64,000 nucleotides of DNA from Oceanicoccus sp. Lineage in GTDB: Bacteria > Pseudomonadota > Gammaproteobacteria > Pseudomonadales > Dasaniaceae. Position 1 is the first letter of the stretch; every line of letters starts with the position of its first letter. Both the position numbers and the translations under genes were made by a program. The notes beneath the pieces are model-generated. The model worked only from the letters and a program-made list of their open reading frames with translations. It was not told the origin of the DNA and ran no database searches. The DNA lies in contig NZ_JAQWFR010000002.1 in the NCBI RefSeq assembly GCF_029238675.1, forward strand, positions 186,001-250,000, read 5' to 3'. Shown here one piece after another: positions 34,879 to 43,208 of the stretch.

Positions 34879-35781
34879 ATGCCCTCAGGTTTTGGAAACA
34901 AACTGGTTATTGCCATTTCATCTCGCGCCCTGTTTGACCTGGATGACAGCCACCAGGTATACCAGGATGAGGGCTTGGCCGCTTATGCGCAATATCAAAT
35001 CGACCGGGAAGATGAAGTGCTTAAACCGGGCGAAGCTTTTCCCATGGTGCAAAAGTTGCTGCGCATAAACGACCGTCTTGAAGGGGAGTCGAGAGTAGAA
35101 GTACTGTTGCTTTCGCGCAATAGTGCTGATACTGGTCTGAGGGTTTTTAATTCCATTGAGCACTACGGTCTAAATATCACCCGCGCTGCTTTTAGTGGGG
35201 GAGATAGCCCCTATCGTTATGTATCGGCCTTTGGTTGTCATCTGTTTCTATCAACGGATGCTGAAGATGTGCGCTCAGCACTGGAGAATGGCGTAGCCGC
35301 TGCTACCTTGATGTCCTCTTCTTCACCCCAGGGTGATGATGGCACACCGTTAAAATTTGCCTTTGATGGCGATGCTGTACTGTTTTCCGATGAGTCTGAG
35401 CAAATCTATAAATCCCGTGGTCTTGAAGCTTTTACCGAGAATGAAAAGTCCTCTGCCAAGCAGCCACTGACAGGGGGCCCTTTTAAAGCCTTCCTTTCCG
35501 CTCTACATGGTTTGCAAACAGAGTTTGAAGCGACTGCGTCACCTATTCGAACAGCTCTGGTTACTGCTCGTTCAGCGCCCGCGCATGAGCGAGTGATTAG
35601 AACCTTGCGTGCGTGGAATATCCGCATTGATGAGTCGTTGTTTTTGGGAGGTTTGGAGAAAGGTGAATTCCTTAAAGCCTATGGTGCGGATGTCTTCTTT
35701 GATGACCAAAAGCTGCATTGTGACTCCGCCGGCCAGCACGTAGCAACTGGTCACGTTCCCCATGGGGTAGCTAATAACTAG
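34879..35781 (+). CDS. Cytosolic 5'-nucleotidase (NT5C1-like)
   Basis: From the ATG at 34879 the protein has 300 residues. Family features are the N-terminal KLVIAISSRALFDLDDSH, the central FDGDAVLFSDESE and ALVTARSAPAHERVIRTLRAWNI, ending in LKAYGADVFFDDQ. This corresponds to the HAD-like 5'-nucleotidase family that hydrolyses nucleoside monophosphates such as AMP. The frame extends upstream to 34819, but homology begins near 34879. It stands alone, followed by repeat copy F. Confidence 0.87.
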   Translation: MPSGFGNKLVIAISSRALFDLDDSHQVYQDEGLAAYAQYQIDREDEVLKPGEAFPMVQKLLRINDRLEGESRVEVLLLSRNSADTGLRVFNSIEHYGLNITRAAFSGGDSPYRYVSAFGCHLFLSTDAEDVRSALENGVAAATLMSSSSPQGDDGTPLKFAFDGDAVLFSDESEQIYKSRGLEAFTENEKSSAKQPLTGGPFKAFLSALHGLQTEFEATASPIRTALVTARSAPAHERVIRTLRAWNIRIDESLFLGGLEKGEFLKAYGADVFFDDQKLHCDSAGQHVATGHVPHGVANN

Positions 35782-35819
35782 CATTCCCTCAGCCCCTCAC
35801 CCCCCCCCCAAAAAAAAGC

Positions 35820-35926
35820 AACGGCATTCCCGCGAAGGCGGGAATCCAGCGCTGTAGATTTCCGCCCTGGCGGAAATAACAGCATAAGCATGCAGTCTGG
35901 ATTCCCGCCTTCGCGGGAATGACGTT
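35820..35926. repeat. Palindromic repeat family 1, copy F (full three-hairpin element)
   Basis: Outer arms GGCATTCCCGCGAAGGCGGG and CCGCCTTCGCGGGAATGAC flank a central hairpin TTTCCGC-CCTG-GCGGAAA with outer GCTGTA...AACAGC. C- and A-tracts precede it at 35800-35818. It lies between the nucleotidase and Usp genes. Confidence 0.88.
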
Positions 35927-36076
35927 GTTTTCAGAGTGGGGCGACGGTATATAGTTTATTTTAGAACCACCTCACAATTCCCCTAATTCCCACCGGCCAA
36001 GTCCGTATTTGTTGCTATATTGAAATCACGCCGTTGTTGTAGAGCGTTATTATAATAATTTCAGGTGATGCCTTTT

Positions 36077-36583
36077 ATGATTCAAACTATCCTCTTTGCT
36101 ACTGACATGGGCCTGCATACCCACTATCTATTGCACCATGTTAATAACCTTGCCAGCCAGTATGACGCCAAAGTGATTGTCGTGCATGCGATGGAACCGC
36201 CGGGCCACCTGGGTGATGCGGTGGTTGAAAGCTACCTTTGTGACGAAACCCGGGAAGAATTCAAGCAAGAGGGTATTAGCCGTATCATCGATGGCGTAAA
36301 GTCCCGTATTGTGGATGTACTGGAAGATGAGTTTATTGACGGTCAGCAAGGCCTTTCCAGTATTCGCGATGTCCGTGTGATTCCTGGTAAGCCAGTTGAT
36401 GTGATTATGGCTCAAGCTATAGATTGCAGTGCTGATATGTTGATATTAGGCAGTCATGGTGATGGGACAACCAGCGCCAACATGTTAGGTTCAGTGACAT
36501 CCAGAATCCTGCAAATGTCCCGCGTTCCCGTTTATATGGTGCCGCTGGTTCGCAACCTGATGGAACACGCCAAAGCCAGCTAA
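36077..36583 (+). CDS. Universal stress protein family protein
   Basis: From the ATG at 36077 (AGGTGA 8 bases upstream) the protein has 168 residues. It has the Usp fold: MIQTILFATDMGLH at the start, IVVHAMEPPG, and the ATP-binding pattern GSHGDGTTSANMLGSVTSRIL near the C-terminus, then VPVYMVP. It is probably a nucleotide-binding stress protein. The last codons and following bases repeat AAAGCCAGCTAAAA. cysB follows 196 bases later. Confidence 0.88.
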   Translation: MIQTILFATDMGLHTHYLLHHVNNLASQYDAKVIVVHAMEPPGHLGDAVVESYLCDETREEFKQEGISRIIDGVKSRIVDVLEDEFIDGQQGLSSIRDVRVIPGKPVDVIMAQAIDCSADMLILGSHGDGTTSANMLGSVTSRILQMSRVPVYMVPLVRNLMEHAKAS

Positions 36584-36737
36584 AACAAAGCCAGCTAAAA
36601 TACCCCCCATTGTTTTAAAACCTTTAGGCTGATTTCAACTTAAACTAGGCGAAATTGGTTATATGGGCTATTGTTTTTATAGAAGACAAAAAGCCTGTAA
36701 AACCAAGGTTTACCTTTACTTTAAGTTATTTTAATAA

Positions 36738-37754
<1,017 letters not shown>

Positions 37755-37764
37755 TCTCCCCCCT

Positions 37765-37826
37765 CCGTCATTCCCGCGAAGGCGGTAATCCAGTGTTGTA
37801 GATTCCCGCCTTCGCGGGAATGACGG
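37765..37826. repeat. Palindromic repeat family 1, copy G
   Basis: CCGTCATTCCCGCGAAGGCG at the left pairs with CGCCTTCGCGGGAATGACGG at the right. A short centre (CAGTGTTGTAGA) replaces the central hairpin of the full elements. It lies between cysB and the ZIP transporter gene. Confidence 0.85.
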
Positions 37827-37881
37827 AACAGGGTGAATAGCAAAATAAAAACTTTTATTTCTGTCCCCCCTGTTTCTCGCG

Positions 37882-37887
37882 TACAAT
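37882..37887 (+). promoter_or_regulatory. -10 element implying a leaderless ZIP transcript
   Basis: TACAAT ends 8 bases before the ATG at 37896, so transcription would begin at or next to the start codon. The bases before the ATG (CCGCGCCC) contain no ribosome-binding site. The -35 region is weak. Confidence 0.4.
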
Positions 37888-37895
37888 CCGCGCCC

Positions 37896-38771
37896 ATGAC
37901 TGCATACACCCTATTAGCGCTATATTCCGCCATTATCATTCTGGTCTCCCTGTTGGGAGGCTGGCTGCCCTCAAAGATCAAACTGACCCATACCGGCACC
38001 CAGGTGATGATGAGTTTTGTTGCTGGCTTAATGCTGGGTATCGCCTTTTACCATTTGCTGCCCCATGCCATTTTCACTTTGCCGGAAGAGGGTGGGGTAG
38101 ATACCGCTGTCTGGTGGTTAATGATCGGCCTGCTTTTTATGTTTGTTTTGCTGCGTACTTTCCACTTCCATAACCATGGTCCCCAGGATGATGACCACCA
38201 TGGACCTGATCATTCGCATCATAGTGCCACTCCTATCAGTTGGGTGGGCGTGGCGCTTGGGTTGGCGGTACATACCTTGATTGATGGTGTTGCCCTGGGG
38301 GCTGCTATCCAGACAGGTGTTATGGGCGATGCGCCGTTAGGGCTTTTGGGCTTGGGGGTGTTCGTTGCTATAGCCCTGCATAAACCTTTAGATGCTATGT
38401 CTATTACCTCACTGATGATGGCGGGTGGCTGGAATGCCAGATCCCGCTTTATAGTCAGTGTACTGTTTTCTATTATGTGTCCGCTGGGTGCATTGTTATT
38501 TTTTATTGGCATGGAACAGTTTGATGCTGGTACATCGGTAGTGGGTATTGCGCTGGCCTTTTCTGCCGGGGTATTTATCTGTGTCTCCCTGAATGATTTA
38601 TTGCCTGAAGTGCAATTTCATTCCCATGACCGTGCCATGCTCACTGTAGCTTTGTTGGCAGGGATTATCACCGCTTACGGTATTGGCTTGTTAGGGCCAG
38701 AACACGCCCACCAGAACCACGATGCTCATAGCCATACTCATAGCCAAGGTCATAGCCAAGCCCATCACTAG
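37896..38771 (+). CDS. ZIP family metal transporter
   Basis: From the ATG at 37896 the protein has 291 residues and about eight helices. GVALGLAVHTLIDGVALGAA carries the metal-binding histidine and aspartate of the ZIP helix IV, and VAIALHKPLDAM that of helix V. The intracellular loop at about 105-128 and the C-terminal tail are rich in histidine (DDDHHGPDHSHH, HAHQNHDAHSHTHSQ), as expected for zinc or another divalent metal. The upstream frame to 37833 is not needed and lacks a ribosome-binding site. Confidence 0.9.
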   Translation: MTAYTLLALYSAIIILVSLLGGWLPSKIKLTHTGTQVMMSFVAGLMLGIAFYHLLPHAIFTLPEEGGVDTAVWWLMIGLLFMFVLLRTFHFHNHGPQDDDHHGPDHSHHSATPISWVGVALGLAVHTLIDGVALGAAIQTGVMGDAPLGLLGLGVFVAIALHKPLDAMSITSLMMAGGWNARSRFIVSVLFSIMCPLGALLFFIGMEQFDAGTSVVGIALAFSAGVFICVSLNDLLPEVQFHSHDRAMLTVALLAGIITAYGIGLLGPEHAHQNHDAHSHTHSQGHSQAHH

Positions 38772-38861
38772 CGAGTCGGCGCTCGTTGCTAAACGCGGTT
38801 TTTCCCTGTAAATTGTGCCGCCTCAAGATCTATATCAAAATAACTAATGCTGGAGTTCATC

Positions 38862-39479
38862 GTGGAATTAGCTTGCCTGGATTTGGAAGGGGTTTTAATA
38901 CCCGAAGTCTGGATTAACTTTGCCGAGAAAACCGGCATAGAAGAACTGAAGCGCACTACCCGCGATGAGCCTGATTATGATGTGTTAATGAAATATCGAC
39001 TCGATATTCTTAACAAGCATGGCTATGGCATTGATGATATTCAGGCTGTGATTGCCACCCTTGAGCCTATGGAAGGTGCCCTGGAATTTTTAAATTGGCT
39101 GCGTGAGCGTTTCCAGGTAGTGATTTTGTCAGACACTTTCTATGAATTTGGCATGCCGTTTATGAAGCAGTTGGGTTACCCCACCTTGCTATGTCATAAA
39201 CTGGAAGTGGATGAAAACGGCAAAGTAGTGGACTATAAGTTGCGCCAGGCCAACCCCAAGCGTCAAGCCGTGATTGGATTTCATTCCATGTATTACCGCA
39301 CCATTGCAACCGGTGATTCCTATAACGATACCACGATGCTGGCTGAAGCCCATGCGGGTATTTTGTTCAAAGCGCCGGACAACGTGATTGCTGAATTCCC
39401 GCAGTTTCCTGCGGTGCATAGCTACGAAGACTTAAAGAAAGAGTTTATCAAGGCCAGCGAGCGCAACCTGACCTTATAA
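38862..39479 (+). CDS. thrH: Bifunctional phosphoserine phosphatase/homoserine phosphotransferase ThrH
   Basis: This HAD-family enzyme hydrolyses phosphoserine and can transfer its phosphate to homoserine. From the GTG at 38862 it has 205 residues, the length of Pseudomonas ThrH; GGAG lies 6 bases upstream and decides this start over ATG 38847. The catalytic aspartates are in CLDLEGVL, with VILSDTFYEF and GDSYNDTTML as motifs II-IV. Nearly every segment aligns with ThrH. Confidence 0.94.
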   Translation: MELACLDLEGVLIPEVWINFAEKTGIEELKRTTRDEPDYDVLMKYRLDILNKHGYGIDDIQAVIATLEPMEGALEFLNWLRERFQVVILSDTFYEFGMPFMKQLGYPTLLCHKLEVDENGKVVDYKLRQANPKRQAVIGFHSMYYRTIATGDSYNDTTMLAEAHAGILFKAPDNVIAEFPQFPAVHSYEDLKKEFIKASERNLTL

Positions 39480-39484
39480 CCTGC

Positions 39485-39672
39485 TGTCATTCCCGAAGCA
39501 TCCCCGTCATTCCCCCCCCGCCCCGCTCGCCCGTCATTCCCGCGAAGGCGGGAATCCAGCCTGCATGCTGATGCTGTTATTTCCGCTAAAGCGGAAATCT
39601 ACAGCACTGGATTCCCGCCTTCGCGGGAATGACGGGTGGGGCGGGAATGACGGGCGGGGGGGGAATGACGGG
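39485..39672. repeat. Palindromic repeat family 1, copy H (full element with nested flanks)
   Basis: The core at 39531-39634 has the outer arms and a central hairpin TTTCCGC-TAAA-GCGGAAA, in the opposite orientation to copy A. Degenerate copies GTCATTCCCGAAG, GTCATTCCCCCCCCG and mirrored GGGCGGGAATGACGG and GGGGGAATGACGG flank it. It fills the gap between convergent thrH and pabB. Confidence 0.88.
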
Positions 39673-39674
39673 GT

Positions 39675-41036
39675 TTATAGTTTTCTCAGGGTGTCTAGCA
39701 ATCGCTCCACTTTTGTCAGGCACTCCTGATACTCGCTCTCACATTCAGAGTCAGCCACCACACCACCTCCTGCCCAGCAGTGAATAGTATTCTGTGCACA
39801 CACCATACTGCGTATCGCAATATTGGTATCCATTTGCCCATCGCAGCTGATATAACCAATAGAGCCGCAATACACCGAGCGGCGGTGGGGTTCCAGCTCG
39901 TCAATAATCTCCATGGCTCGGACTTTAGGGGCTCCGGTAATAGAGCCACCAGGGAAACAGCCCGCCAATAAATCCAAGGCATCTTTATCCGCAGATAGCT
40001 GTCCTCTAATCGTGCTGACCAAATGATGCACTGTTTCAAAACTCTGCAACTGAAACAGCTCATCCACCTGAATACTACCCGGCTCACAGGACTTGCCTAA
40101 ATCATTGCGCAACAGATCCACAATCATCAGGTTTTCAGCTCTGTCTTTGGCGCTATTGAGTAATTGTTGGGACAGTCGCTCATCCTCAGCCTGGCTTATG
40201 CCCCGCTCAATAGTGCCCTTAATCGGAGAAGTGGTGACCCGTTGGTTGGCACTGTGCAACAGGCGTTCTGGCGACAGGCTCAATATAGCGCTGTCTTGCT
40301 GTTGGATATACCCGGAGAAGGGCGCGGCGGCGGTTTTCCGCAGCGCTAAATAGGCGCCCCATGGATGGCCGCTATAGCTGGCACTAAAACGTTGCGCCAA
40401 ATTGATTTGGTAGCAATCCCCAGCCTGAATATAGCGTTGGACCTGCTGGTAAGCTTTGGCATACTCGGACTTGCTCATATTCGCCTGAAAATCAGAGCTC
40501 AGTTGAAAAGCGTCAATAACAGGGGCGTCCGCTTGTAGCCGGGTTTTCACCTCGGCTAATAAAGCCTGCTCAGTGCTTGGGTGAGCCACCAGCATTGAGC
40601 GCTGCTGACGATGGTCAACAACTACGGCCCAGCTATATATACCGACACAGGCATCGGCCAGGGCCAGATCTTTACAGGCATGACTGGGCAGTTCTTCCAA
40701 CTGCCTGCCCAGATCGTAACCAAAATAGCCCATAGCGCCACCCACAAAAGGCAGGTGGTAGTCATTATTAACACTGGGAGTCAGCTCCTGGAGCGCCTGC
40801 CTTATATTGTCAAAGTAGTTTAGGTTTGGTTTATAACTTGCTGTATTATATAGCTTTTTATTTTCGGATTTGATAATTGATAGCGGCTGGGCGCTAAAAA
40901 TATCGTAGCGCCCACGGGACGAGAAGGCCGCCGAGCTGTCCAGATAAACCGCTTGATCCATATCGAGAAATCGCGCGAACAAAGGCGCTGTATCCACCCG
41001 ATAGGGAAGTTCCTCAATGGTGAGTTGGTTTGTCAA
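39675..41036 (-). CDS. pabB: Aminodeoxychorismate synthase component I
   Basis: This enzyme aminates chorismate to 4-amino-4-deoxychorismate for folate synthesis. No ATG lies near the expected start. The TTG at 41036 gives 453 residues and an N-terminus aligned with PabB (LPYRVDTAPLFARF); a TTG at 41099 would add 21 atypical residues. The chorismate-binding core has the catalytic TSPIKGTIERG, DRAENLMIVDLLRNDLGKSC, GSITGAPKVRAMEIIDELEP and a C-terminal CWAGGGVVADSECESEYQE. It pairs with folE as a second folate-pathway gene in the window. Confidence 0.92.
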   Translation of the reverse strand: MTNQLTIEELPYRVDTAPLFARFLDMDQAVYLDSSAAFSSRGRYDIFSAQPLSIIKSENKKLYNTASYKPNLNYFDNIRQALQELTPSVNNDYHLPFVGGAMGYFGYDLGRQLEELPSHACKDLALADACVGIYSWAVVVDHRQQRSMLVAHPSTEQALLAEVKTRLQADAPVIDAFQLSSDFQANMSKSEYAKAYQQVQRYIQAGDCYQINLAQRFSASYSGHPWGAYLALRKTAAAPFSGYIQQQDSAILSLSPERLLHSANQRVTTSPIKGTIERGISQAEDERLSQQLLNSAKDRAENLMIVDLLRNDLGKSCEPGSIQVDELFQLQSFETVHHLVSTIRGQLSADKDALDLLAGCFPGGSITGAPKVRAMEIIDELEPHRRSVYCGSIGYISCDGQMDTNIAIRSMVCAQNTIHCWAGGGVVADSECESEYQECLTKVERLLDTLRKL

Positions 41037-41421
41037 AGTTCGGTCTCGTTTGTAGCGCCGATGTAGTGTATACGTGGCGCCGAATAACAGCTTGGTCAAG
41101 GGCGCCGATTGTAAGGTTATTGAGAGCCCAAAAGCCAGTATTATCTGCCTTTGATCAATGACTTAGAGGTCTTTAAACCGGTGATAGTGGCCGGTTTTGT
41201 CATTGACATAGGCCGCTCGTGCAATTACATTATTTGCCGATTTTAACGGGGATCCCATAGCTGAAAAACAGGCCCTGTAAGTCAGAGCTATAATGCCAAC
41301 CCAGATCCGAGCCTCCAAAATAATGGCAAACGTGCTATGCAGTTCAAGCGTGAGCCAAACTTATATCAGTACATCATGTAATTGGAAACGTTGAGATACT
41401 TTATCTCTGGATAATAACTCT
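41037..41421. other. pabB to carboxyltransferase divergent intergenic region
   Basis: This is 385 bases (322 if pabB starts at 41099) without a supported gene. It contains a 7-bp inverted repeat AAACCGG/CCGGTTT (41175-41181 and 41191-41197) and must hold the promoter of the propionyl-CoA operon. I see no strong promoter by eye. Confidence 0.5.
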
Positions 41422-43155
41422 ATGACTAATGACGCCAAGCTAGCCCCAACACTGGACAACCCTTTTGAAGAAGCCAAATACCAGGAATTTACCGTCCCTG
41501 GCCAAATAAACTATGAGCCCGGTTTGTATGAGCAAACCCTGCAGGCCGGTCAGGACTTGCTGGATCGCCCTAAAACAGCGGCGGGTGTGGTAAGCATCGA
41601 GAAGCAACACTTAAAAAACCGTATGACCGTCTGGGAGCGTCTGGAAGTTCTTTCAGATAGGGGTACAGAGCCAACCGTACTGTTTCAAAACTGGGGGCCC
41701 AACCTCGATGGCGCTTCACTGGTTACAGCCATAGTAAAAATCAATGGTCGCGATGTAGCGGTATACGGTCACGACTTTACCGTCCGTGCAGGTTCAATGG
41801 ATGCCACTAACGGTAAAAAGCTGGCGCGCTTATTTGAATTAGCAGGCAAACGAAAAATTCCACTAGTCGGTATGAACGACAGTGCCGGTGCTTATGTCCC
41901 CGCCGGTGTTGGCGGCCTGGACGGTTATGCAGAAGCCTTTACTGGCCTGCGCAAAATCAGCGGCGTAGTGCCATCGGTTATGTGTATGTTTGGTTTTAAC
42001 GCCGGTGGTGGCTCTTATCTGCCGCGTCAGGGCAGTTTTGTTATCCAGCCTAATGACACCTTCTTCGGTCTAACCGGCCCCGGTGTTGTTAAGTCAGTAC
42101 TCGGTGAAGACGTAACACCTGATGAGCTAGGTGGTCCCGGTGTTCATAGCCAAACCGGTGTAACCGACTTTGTGGTACCTGATGAAGTCGCTGCACTGCA
42201 AAAAGTAAAACAGCTACTGAACTACTTACCCGCCAATAATGCAGAGTTAGCGCCATTCCAGCCAACCTCTGACCCTATCGATCGCCAAACATGGGATATC
42301 GATATTCTATTGCGCAAAGCCTTTAATTCACCCACAGGTTTTAACACCCCGCTAGATATCAGCATTCTGATTCAACAGTTGTGTGACCACGGTGACTATT
42401 TTGAAATTCAACCAGAGCGTGCTCGCAACACTATTTGTGCGTTAGGGCGTATGGGCGGCAACGTTATCGGTTTTGTCGCTAACAACTCTGCTGTGGGTTC
42501 CGGTCAAATTGATATCGACGCAGCTTATAAAAATGCCCGCTTTATCCGCTTCTGTAATCTCTACAATATCCCCATCATCTTTATGGAAGACACCACCGGT
42601 TTCTTACCCGGTCGTGAGCAAGAAGGTAACGGTATCGTACAAGCCGGTCGCGCTATGCTGGATGCAATTGTCGATCTGCGTACTCCACGTTTCCTATTGC
42701 TAGTCCGTAATGCCTTCGGTGGTGCATACGCTTCCTATAATAACTACCCAACAGGCGCGGACCTTGTGGTTGCATTGCCGACTACCCGTGCAGCGGTAAT
42801 GGGGCCTGCCGGTGTTGAGTTTGTTTACAAAAAGGAACTGCGTGAAATTCGCGGCTCAGTGGCCAAGCGAGTAGCGGCTGCGACACAAGAACAAGTGAAT
42901 AACGGCCTGTCTGAAGCCGAAGCCAAAGAAGCCGCTGAAGCACAGGTAGCGGAATGGCAGAAGCAGGAAGAAGCGCTACTGGTTGCCCGTTATGAAAAAG
43001 AGTTGATGAACCCCAACGAAGCACTAAGCCTTGGGTCTATCTCGCAAATCGTTATGCCAAGCGATTTGCGCAAGGTATTGGCTGAAAATATGGCGTTCCA
43101 TTTGGAACACTATAACCCAGAGCCATTGAACGCCGTTCAGCGTGAGTTCTTCTAA
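41422..43155 (+). CDS. Acyl-CoA carboxylase carboxyltransferase (beta) subunit, probably propionyl-CoA
   Basis: The 577-residue crotonase-fold carboxyltransferase transfers carboxyl from biotin to an acyl-CoA. Conserved segments are [52 protein letters not shown], and in the C-terminal half [29 protein letters not shown] and [15 protein letters not shown]. The downstream epimerase, mutase and MeaB genes point to propionyl-CoA as substrate. It is longer than typical PccB (about 510-540), with an extra N-terminus and a charged Ala/Glu-rich segment near 480-520. Confidence 0.9.
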   Translation: MTNDAKLAPTLDNPFEEAKYQEFTVPGQINYEPGLYEQTLQAGQDLLDRPKTAAGVVSIEKQHLKNRMTVWERLEVLSDRGTEPTVLFQNWGPNLDGASLVTAIVKINGRDVAVYGHDFTVRAGSMDATNGKKLARLFELAGKRKIPLVGMNDSAGAYVPAGVGGLDGYAEAFTGLRKISGVVPSVMCMFGFNAGGGSYLPRQGSFVIQPNDTFFGLTGPGVVKSVLGEDVTPDELGGPGVHSQTGVTDFVVPDEVAALQKVKQLLNYLPANNAELAPFQPTSDPIDRQTWDIDILLRKAFNSPTGFNTPLDISILIQQLCDHGDYFEIQPERARNTICALGRMGGNVIGFVANNSAVGSGQIDIDAAYKNARFIRFCNLYNIPIIFMEDTTGFLPGREQEGNGIVQAGRAMLDAIVDLRTPRFLLLVRNAFGGAYASYNNYPTGADLVVALPTTRAAVMGPAGVEFVYKKELREIRGSVAKRVAAATQEQVNNGLSEAEAKEAAEAQVAEWQKQEEALLVARYEKELMNPNEALSLGSISQIVMPSDLRKVLAENMAFHLEHYNPEPLNAVQREFF

Positions 43156-43208
43156 TAAAGCGTATTAGAAATAACCAAGCCAACAGAGTTCTAAACAGGA
43201 TTAACAGC

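Noticed and set aside
41175-41197. Terminator formed by AAACCGG/CCGGTTT
   Set aside because: The loop is long, only four T follow before mixed sequence, and it lies upstream of both flanking genes rather than behind one; at most it is an operator.
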